In this document: one piece after another, positions 1 to 4,668 of the stretch
How the letters are laid out: every line of letters begins with the position of its first letter
How positions within the stretch are numbered: position 1 is the first letter of the stretch
Origin: Deltaproteobacteria bacterium
GTDB lineage: Bacteria > Desulfobacterota > Deferrimicrobia > Deferrimicrobiales > Deferrimicrobiaceae
Assembly (NCBI GenBank): GCA_003513855.1
Contig: DOTC01000218.1
Location: 17,142-22,974, forward strand
Direction: 5' to 3'
Length of the DNA stretch: 5,833 bases
Notes under the pieces: generated by a model
Told to the model about the DNA's origin: nothing
Seen by the model: only the letters and a program-made list of their open reading frames with translations
Database searches by the model: none
Made by a program: the position numbers and the translations under genes

Positions 1-1232
1 ATCTCCCCGTCCGGGGCGATCCGGATCTCGGTCCCCGGCAGGGCCTTCCCGACCGTCCCGAACTTGTAGTCGTCGTAGCGGTTGACCGCGGTCACGGTGG
101 AGTCTTCCGTCAGCCCGTACCCCTCGAGGATCAGGACGCCCAGTGCATGGAGGAACTCCGAGATCTCCGAGGAGAGGGGCGCGCCCCCGGAGATGGCAAA
201 CCGGAACCTTCCCCCCATCCGTTCCCGGATTTTCCGGAATACGAGCCTCTCCGCGATCGCGGCCTTGAGGGCGAGAAGGCCGCCGGCCTTCTCCTTCCGC
301 TGAAGGCGGCGGGAGACCTCGCGTCCGACGCCGATCGCCCAGTCGAAGATCGCCTTCTTCGATCCCCCGTCCTCCTCCACCTTGGCGAGCACCCGGGCAT
401 AGAACTTCTCGTACAGCCGTGGGACGCTCACCATGATCTCGGGACGGACCAGCGCCAGGTCTTCGCCTACCGTCTGGATGTCCCGGGCGAAGGCGGAGAC
501 CGCCATGGCGTCGAACGTGAGGAAATGCTCGAGCCTGCCCAGCGAATGCGCCAGGGGAAGGAACTGGAGAAAGGTTTCGCCCTTCAGGATCGTGCAGGCC
601 TGGAGAGCGGATGTGACGATGAAGACGTAGTTGCTGTGCCGGGTCACCACCCCCTTCGGGGGCCCGGTGGTCCCGGAGGTGTAGATGAGCGTCAGGTCGT
701 CCTCGGGCCGGATCTCCTCCGTCCTGCGGGAAAGCGCCTCCGGGTCGGCTGCCCCGTGTGCGATCCCCCGCGAGCGAAGAGCGGGAAGATCGATCGTCCT
801 CTCCTTGCTTTCCGGCGGGCCGGAGAACAGGACCGCAACGGTCAGGTCGGGGAGGTTCTTCCAGAACCCGGCGACCTTGTTCCACTGGATCTCGTCCTCG
901 ACGAAGACGACGCGGGCCTGCGAGTGCGCCAGGATGTATTCGACCTGATCGGGGAGGTTGGAGGGGTAGATCGGAACCGGGATGAATCCTCCGAGGATGA
1001 TGGCGATGTCGGCCAGGCACCACTCCACGCGCGTGGAGGAGAGGATCGCCACCTTGTCCCCCCGGGAGAGGCCGAGCGCCATCATCCCGTTCGCCATCTC
1101 CCGGACAGCGCTCCCGACCTCCCGGTACGTCATCGGATTCCACTTCCCGTCGCGCGGGATGAGGTACCGGACGGAGTCGCCCCCCTCCTCGATCCGGTTC
1201 AGGAACATCTGGTTCAGCGTTCGTTCTTTCAT
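1..1232 (-). CDS. Long-chain acyl-CoA synthetase (AMP-forming), C-terminus cut off by window edge
   Basis: This enzyme would activate a fatty acid to its CoA thioester through an acyl-adenylate, using ATP, in the cytoplasm or at the inner face of the membrane. About 410 codons are visible. The adenylate-forming P-loop YTSGTTGPPKG is at residues 184-194. ISGGAPLS is at 347-354 and the adenine/AMP motif EGYGLTE at 370-376, followed by the typical GTVGKALPG stretch. The frame runs off the left edge at the usual DGE(I/L) segment, so roughly the last third is missing, including the mobile C-terminal lid with its catalytic lysine. The ATG at 1232 is chosen because GGAGG lies 5 nt upstream. The gene starts 36 nt after the stop of the GspE/PilB-like gene on the same strand, so the two are probably cotranscribed. 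The SGGAPLS and EGYGLTE pattern fits the FAA1/FadD15 branch of long-chain ligases. Exact chain length cannot be told from sequence. Confidence 0.93.
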   Translation of the reverse strand, partial: MKERTLNQMFLNRIEEGGDSVRYLIPRDGKWNPMTYREVGSAVREMANGMMALGLSRGDKVAILSSTRVEWCLADIAIILGGFIPVPIYPSNLPDQVEYILAHSQARVVFVEDEIQWNKVAGFWKNLPDLTVAVLFSGPPESKERTIDLPALRSRGIAHGAADPEALSRRTEEIRPEDDLTLIYTSGTTGPPKGVVTRHSNYVFIVTSALQACTILKGETFLQFLPLAHSLGRLEHFLTFDAMAVSAFARDIQTVGEDLALVRPEIMVSVPRLYEKFYARVLAKVEEDGGSKKAIFDWAIGVGREVSRRLQRKEKAGGLLALKAAIAERLVFRKIRERMGGRFRFAISGGAPLSSEISEFLHALGVLILEGYGLTEDSTVTAVNRYDDYKFGTVGKALPGTEIRIAPDGE

Positions 1233-1237
1233 TGCGA

Positions 1238-1242
1238 CCTCC
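1238..1242 (-). promoter_or_regulatory. Ribosome binding site of the acyl-CoA synthetase gene
   Basis: A perfect GGAGG on the minus strand is followed by the 5-nt spacer TCGCA and the ATG at 1232. It fixes the start of the synthetase. It directly abuts a predicted hairpin on its 5' side (1243-1263). Confidence 0.75.
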
Positions 1243-1263
1243 GGGGATCCCTCTGGGAACCCC
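1243..1263 (-). promoter_or_regulatory. Intercistronic hairpin next to the ribosome binding site
   Basis: Read on the minus strand, GGGGTTCCC, loop AGA, and GGGATCCCC form a stem of nine positions with a single internal T:T mismatch. It fills most of the 36-nt gap between the GspE/PilB-like stop codon and the synthetase start, and its 3' arm ends at the base before the GGAGG. There is no T-run after it, so it does not look like an intrinsic terminator. It could set translation or mRNA stability between the two genes. The base pairing is seen in the sequence; the role is inferred. Confidence 0.4.
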
Positions 1264-1268
1264 TCTTC

Positions 1269-2939
1269 CTACCGGAAAAACGGCAGAACATCGTCGAACG
1301 TCACCATCCCCCTCCGCAGGAGATCTTCCGCCGAGGGGAAGGCGGACAAAAGATTCTCCCCGAGGATCTGCTCCATCCTCTCCTCGAGGGAGGCGCCGGA
1401 CAGTACCTGGTTCTGGACGCCGGGGGTGAAGGGGAGCAGATCGAACAGGGCCATTTTCCCGGAATACCCCGCGCCCTGGCATCGGGGGCACCCGCCGGGG
1501 ACGTAGAAGGAGACCTCCCGAACCAGCGTTTCCAGACGTTCCCGGTGGCGCTCCCCCGCGAGCCGCAGGGGCGGCACGGCCGGAACCGCCCTCCGGCAAT
1601 CGGAACAGAGAAGATCGACGAGCCGCTGGTGCATGACAAGCCGGACGACCCGCGCAAGAAGGAACGGGTCGACCTCCAGGGAGAACAGGGTCAGAAGCGT
1701 CCGGCGGAGGTCGATTCCCTGCATCCCGCAGAACACGGGGATCCCTCTCCTTGCGATGTGGACCAGATCGAGAAGCTCTTCCCGGCCGGCCACGCGCTCG
1801 ATCGCCAGCGCATCCGGCTCAAGCGTCTCGGCAAGCCGCCCCCATGTCCCCCCGAACCGTTTCTCGACCTCCCGGCGCTCCAGCTGGATGTACCCGTCGT
1901 TGCGGAAACGGTGGGTCTCCTCGACGGTGACGACGCGCCTGCCCGGAAAGTGCGCCTCCCGGAGCATCGCGAAGATCGTCGTCGCCACGCCCCCCTCCCC
2001 CGGGGAGGAGACGAGGCAGAGACCGTCCCCCGACGAAAGGAGACGCCGGGTGACTTCCGTCTGGTCCGGGTGGAACCCGATCGAGTCCAGGGCGATGACC
2101 GACTTCAGGTCCGGGAGAACCTTCACGACCGCCTCCTCCCCGGAGAGGCCGCGGAGAATGCTGATCCGGAAGGCGCGGATTCCGGTCGCCGTCTCCAGCT
2201 GGAAGATGGACTCTTCCACCGGTGCGCGGCCCGCGGGAAGTCCCGCCAGTTCCGCGAAGGCGTCCACGAGGGCCCCCCGGAAACGGAGGGGGAAGGAGAG
2301 CAGGAGCGATTTCCCTCTCCCCGAGTCCCCAGAGACCGCCACGCTTCGGCCCGAGGGGTAGATCCGGACGGTGCCGATTCCGGCCTTCGCCGCGTGGAGA
2401 AGAACGTTTTCCGCCAGCCTCCGGCCACGGCCGCGGGCAATCCACTCCCGTGCCTCGTCCCTGCCGATCGCGCCGGCCATCGCCTCCCCGGGGGGAAGCG
2501 AAAGGGCCTCGGGGTAGAAGCGTTCGAGAATGCGCGTGATCGTGCGGACGGGACAGACGACGAGCGTAACGCTCAGGCCGGTCATTTCCTCGATCCGGGA
2601 GAACGCGTCGTTCTGGAACGGGTCGACGACCGCGAGGGTAAGACGCCCCTCCTCCCGGGAAACGGGGACCGCCAGGTTCTCGCGCGCCACCGTCTCGGGG
2701 AGGATCTCGGAGAAGGAAAGCGGCACGGCGTCCGGATCCACCTCGAGGAACGGAATCCCCAACGTATTCGCCAGGACCCATCCCTTCGCGTCGGAGTGGA
2801 GGATGCCGGAGACGATCGCCGCCTCCACCGCCGGGATTCCCTTCCCGGCCCCTCGTGCCTTCAGGGTCTTCAGCGCCTCGGGAGAGAGATAACCGAGCTT
2901 CAGGAACGTGTCGAGGAGTTCGGTCTGGGAACCACGCAC
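1269..2939 (-). CDS. GspE/PilB-family protein with degenerate ATPase motifs (probable pseudo-ATPase)
   Basis: A 556-residue soluble protein with the full layout of type II secretion/type IV pilus assembly ATPases. An MshEN-like N-terminal domain covers about residues 5-142 (LGIPFLEVD at 60-68, then LPETVARENLAVPV at 80-93). An N2-like region covers about 160-275 and the RecA-like ATPase region about 285-450. The four-cysteine metal site C445-x2-C448 and C484-x2-C487 is followed by GAGYSGKMALFDLLPF, typical of PilB/GspE. The family tail (FDDVLPFFR) is present, so the protein is not truncated. The catalytic motifs are eroded. The Walker A position reads SPGEGGVATT (312-321) instead of GPTGSGKTTT. 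The Walker B region reads EPDALAIERVAG (374-385) instead of DPDVIMVGEIRD. The His box region reads PVFCGMQGI (401-409) instead of LVLSTLHTN. An ATP-driven motor role is therefore doubtful; a regulatory or structural role is inferred. The GTG start at 2939 is preferred. An in-frame ATG at 3032 would add an AT-rich, unconserved leader, has no ribosome site, and lies upstream of the predicted promoter -10. No pilus or secretion partner gene is in view. Confidence 0.85.
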   Translation of the reverse strand: MRGSQTELLDTFLKLGYLSPEALKTLKARGAGKGIPAVEAAIVSGILHSDAKGWVLANTLGIPFLEVDPDAVPLSFSEILPETVARENLAVPVSREEGRLTLAVVDPFQNDAFSRIEEMTGLSVTLVVCPVRTITRILERFYPEALSLPPGEAMAGAIGRDEAREWIARGRGRRLAENVLLHAAKAGIGTVRIYPSGRSVAVSGDSGRGKSLLLSFPLRFRGALVDAFAELAGLPAGRAPVEESIFQLETATGIRAFRISILRGLSGEEAVVKVLPDLKSVIALDSIGFHPDQTEVTRRLLSSGDGLCLVSSPGEGGVATTIFAMLREAHFPGRRVVTVEETHRFRNDGYIQLERREVEKRFGGTWGRLAETLEPDALAIERVAGREELLDLVHIARRGIPVFCGMQGIDLRRTLLTLFSLEVDPFLLARVVRLVMHQRLVDLLCSDCRRAVPAVPPLRLAGERHRERLETLVREVSFYVPGGCPRCQGAGYSGKMALFDLLPFTPGVQNQVLSGASLEERMEQILGENLLSAFPSAEDLLRRGMVTFDDVLPFFR

Positions 2940-2984
2940 GACGCCCGCCTTTCCGCAACCGCCCGGGATTTTCGGGGAGACCGG

Positions 2985-3002
2985 TTTATTTAGAACTTTA
3001 TT
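2985..3002. repeat. Short direct repeat TTTATT with 12-bp period
   Basis: TTTATT occurs at 2985-2990 and again at 2997-3002, a spacing of 12 bp, inside the AT-rich core of the divergent gap. The second copy is also the proposed -35 of the rightward promoter. Such repeats can be regulator half-sites, but two 6-mers in AT-rich DNA can easily arise by chance. Confidence 0.2.
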
Positions 3003-3023
3003 AAAAAGGGGTGGGAAAGTAAA
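2995..3023 (-). promoter_or_regulatory. Predicted sigma-70-type promoter for the GspE/PilB-like and synthetase genes
   Basis: On the minus strand, TTTACT (3023-3018) is a -35 with 4 of 6 consensus bases. It is followed after 17 bp by TAAAGT (3000-2995), a -10 with 4 of 6 bases. Transcription would begin near 2988, leaving a leader of about 50 nt before the GTG at 2939. This supports the GTG start, because the alternative ATG at 3032 would lie outside the transcript. It is a consensus match by eye only. Confidence 0.4.
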
Positions 3024-3025
3024 AT
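2997..3025 (+). promoter_or_regulatory. Predicted sigma-70-type promoter for the lipoprotein gene
   Basis: TTTATT (2997-3002) as a weak -35, a 17-bp spacer, and TAAAAT (3020-3025) as a -10 with 5 of 6 consensus bases. Transcription would begin near 3032, giving a leader of about 35 nt that carries the GGAGG at 3056-3060. The element overlaps the opposing promoter almost completely. The -10 is good and the -35 is poor. Confidence 0.42.
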
Positions 3026-3055
3026 GTTTCATACCTGGGACAAACGGAAAGATCC

Positions 3056-3060
3056 GGAGG
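3056..3060 (+). promoter_or_regulatory. Ribosome binding site that selects a TTG start
   Basis: A perfect GGAGG lies 6 nt before the TTG at 3067. No ATG or GTG near the signal peptide has comparable spacing. In-frame starts further upstream would place a long unconserved stretch before the signal peptide and would run through the predicted promoter. Confidence 0.65.
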
Positions 3061-3066
3061 AAACGG

Positions 3067-3987
3067 TTGCGGACAAAGGGATTTTCGCTGGTCGTTCCCG
3101 TTCTTGCGATCACCCTGGGAACGGGAGGATGCCTCGTCACCGCTTCCCAATACGACGCAAAGACGAGAGAAACCGACTCGCTCCGGGATGCCCTGGCGGT
3201 GACCAACAAGGAGAACGCCATCCTCGAGGCGAAATATACGGCGGTCCAGAAACAGCTTGCCGACGAGATGGAGGCGAACGCGGCCCTTTCCGCACGGTCC
3301 GGGGCGCAGGAGAAGGAGCTCCAGAAGGCCAAGGAGGATCTCGCCTCGATCGGCAGAACATTCGAGGGTACGCGAATCACCCGGGAAGAGCTGATCTCGG
3401 AACTTCTGGAAAAGGAGAAGGCGACCGGCAAAAGGATACAGCAGCTGAGCGAATTGGCGCAGGCATGCGATAGGGAAAGGGAAATTCTCAGGAAGAACGT
3501 CGCCGACCAGGAGGCGGCCATCTCCGGGCTGGAAGAGCAGGTTGCGGAAACCCCCGACATGGAATCCCTCCGGCGGGAGCGGGATATCCTGCTCGGCCGC
3601 GTCGAGCGCATCCGGGAGGATCGCCTCCTGGAGGAAAGACGCAGGGACCTCCGGTTCGCGGAGCTCGCGGAGACGTTCTCCGGAATCTCCCCCGAGATCG
3701 CGGCGGCGCCGGTCGGCCCCGCCATGCGCATCCGGGTGCCCGACACGGTTCTCTTCGCGAACGGGGAATCGACCCTGACGGATGCCGGAAAGAAAGTGAT
3801 CGGGGAAATGGGGAAAGCGGCGTCGGAATTTCCCGCGGCGGCGATCCTCGTCACGGCAAAGGGGAAGTCGAAGACCGACGAGATCCTGGCCCTGCTGACG
3901 AAGGGCCACTCGGTGAGCCGGGATCGGGTGTCGGCCAGCGCCGGAAGCAAGGACCGGGAGACCGAGCTGCTGCTCGTCATCCCCTGA
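3067..3987 (+). CDS. Outer-membrane-type lipoprotein: coiled coil plus shortened OmpA-like C-terminus
   Basis: A 306-residue predicted lipoprotein. From the TTG start, a basic n-region (MRTK), a hydrophobic stretch (about 6-18) and a lipobox-like GTGGC place the lipidated cysteine at residue 22. The next residue is Leu, not Asp, which by the E. coli rule favours the outer membrane. Residues about 28-205 are rich in Glu, Lys, Arg, Ala and Leu with heptad-like spacing, suggesting a periplasmic coiled coil, perhaps broken near GTRITREEL (101-109). Residues 219-306 resemble an OmpA/MotB domain: VLFANGESTLTDAG (228-241) matches the first strand and turn, and the end (DRETELLLVIP) matches the family's NRRVEIVI tail. 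The segment that normally carries GHTD and the NxxLSxxRA helix is reduced to KGKSKTDEILALL, so peptidoglycan binding is uncertain. An envelope-spanning or scaffold role is inferred. It heads a rightward pair with the nitroreductase gene, 75 nt downstream. Confidence 0.82.
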   Translation: MRTKGFSLVVPVLAITLGTGGCLVTASQYDAKTRETDSLRDALAVTNKENAILEAKYTAVQKQLADEMEANAALSARSGAQEKELQKAKEDLASIGRTFEGTRITREELISELLEKEKATGKRIQQLSELAQACDREREILRKNVADQEAAISGLEEQVAETPDMESLRRERDILLGRVERIREDRLLEERRRDLRFAELAETFSGISPEIAAAPVGPAMRIRVPDTVLFANGESTLTDAGKKVIGEMGKAASEFPAAAILVTAKGKSKTDEILALLTKGHSVSRDRVSASAGSKDRETELLLVIP

Positions 3988-3995
3988 ACGGGACG

Positions 3996-4016
3996 GGCCT
4001 CCGGCTGCCGGGGGCC
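3996..4016 (+). terminator. GC-rich hairpin after the lipoprotein gene (weak terminator or attenuator)
   Basis: GGCCTCCGG, loop CTG, and CCGGGGGCC form a continuous 9-bp stem with one G:T pair, starting 8 nt after the stop codon. A second small hairpin, CCGC-TTGA-GCGG (4015-4026), competes with its base. No T-run follows directly; the nearest is TTTT at 4034-4037. It is therefore a poor intrinsic terminator, and may only lower read-through into the nitroreductase gene or protect the 3' end of the mRNA. Confidence 0.35.
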
Positions 4017-4062
4017 GCTTGAGCGGATTGCACATTTTCCACGAGGAGGAGGGACGGACAGG

Positions 4063-4668
4063 ATGGACGTCTTCGACAGCATGAAGGGGCGGCAAAGCAT
4101 CCGGAGGTTCCGGAAGGATCCGGTCCCTCACGACAAGATTCTGCGGATGGTCGAGGCGGCCACCTGGGCGCCGTCCGCGGGAAACACCCAGAACGCAAGA
4201 TTCCTCGTCGTGGAGGATCCCGCCCTTCTCGCCCGGATGAAGGGGATCGTGGACGACCTTCTTTCCCGGATCACGGGGAAAGAGATCCCCCCCGACAAGA
4301 TCAACTACCACAACCTCTTCGCCGCAGCGCCTGCCGCGGTCTGCGTGGTCGGGAGACCGTACGAATCGGCGACGGACCGCAACCTGCGGGAGAAAGACCC
4401 GGAGAGGCACAGGATGCGCCGCTACCAGGTGAACGCCGGCCTCCAGAGCGTCGCCTCCGCCATCACCCAGTTTCTCCTGGCGGCGTATTCGCTGGGCTAC
4501 GGCACGTGCTGGATGACCGGCCCGCTCGTGGCCAAACCGGAGCTCGAATCCGCCCTCTCCATCCGTCCCCCCGAGGAACTCCTCGCGGTGATCGCCCTGG
4601 GGATCCCGGACTCGCCCCCTCCGAAGCCGCCCCGGAGGCCGCCGGAGGAGATCACGGATTTCCGGTAG
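4063..4668 (+). CDS. Nitroreductase-family FMN oxidoreductase
   Basis: A 201-residue cytoplasmic flavoprotein of the nitroreductase superfamily, usually a homodimer that uses NAD(P)H to reduce nitro compounds, quinones or flavins. The natural substrate cannot be read from the sequence. RQSIRRF (10-16) is the N-terminal FMN-phosphate-binding motif and APSAGNTQ (36-43) the next conserved loop. NAGLQSVASAITQFLLAAYS (124-143) is the central dimer-interface helix. LGYGTCWM (144-151) and VIALGIP (176-182) are the late flavin-site segments. The tail PPPKPPRRPPEEI matches the proline- and basic-rich family ending. The length is normal for the short subfamily. The ATG at 4063 is supported by GGAGGG 9 nt upstream. 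The last 17 nt overlap the convergent CorC-like gene. The substrate-specific subtype is not assigned. Confidence 0.92.
   Translation: MDVFDSMKGRQSIRRFRKDPVPHDKILRMVEAATWAPSAGNTQNARFLVVEDPALLARMKGIVDDLLSRITGKEIPPDKINYHNLFAAAPAAVCVVGRPYESATDRNLREKDPERHRMRRYQVNAGLQSVASAITQFLLAAYSLGYGTCWMTGPLVAKPELESALSIRPPEELLAVIALGIPDSPPPKPPRRPPEEITDFR

Noticed and set aside
147..2993. A 948-codon open frame on the plus strand, antisense to the synthetase and GspE/PilB-like genes.
   Set aside because: The opposite strand encodes recognisable protein families throughout. The plus-strand translation is Arg/Asp/Gly/Pro-rich with no familiar motif. Long antisense frames are expected in GC-rich DNA with strong third-position bias.
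2940..3032. ATG at 3032 as the start of the GspE/PilB-like protein.
   Set aside because: It has no Shine-Dalgarno sequence, its first 20 codons are AT-rich unlike the rest of the gene, and it lies upstream of the predicted leftward -10. It remains possible if the real promoter is further right.
2908..3066. ATG at 2908 as the lipoprotein start.
   Set aside because: It would precede the signal peptide with an unconserved segment overlapping the other gene's 5' end and the promoter. The TTG at 3067 has an ideal ribosome site and signal peptide spacing.
2940..4100. N-terminal extension of the GspE/PilB-like frame up to an ATG at 4100.
   Set aside because: The extra residues are Ser/Arg-rich antisense of the lipoprotein gene and would cross the divergent promoter region. 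The family N-terminus begins at the GTG at 2939.
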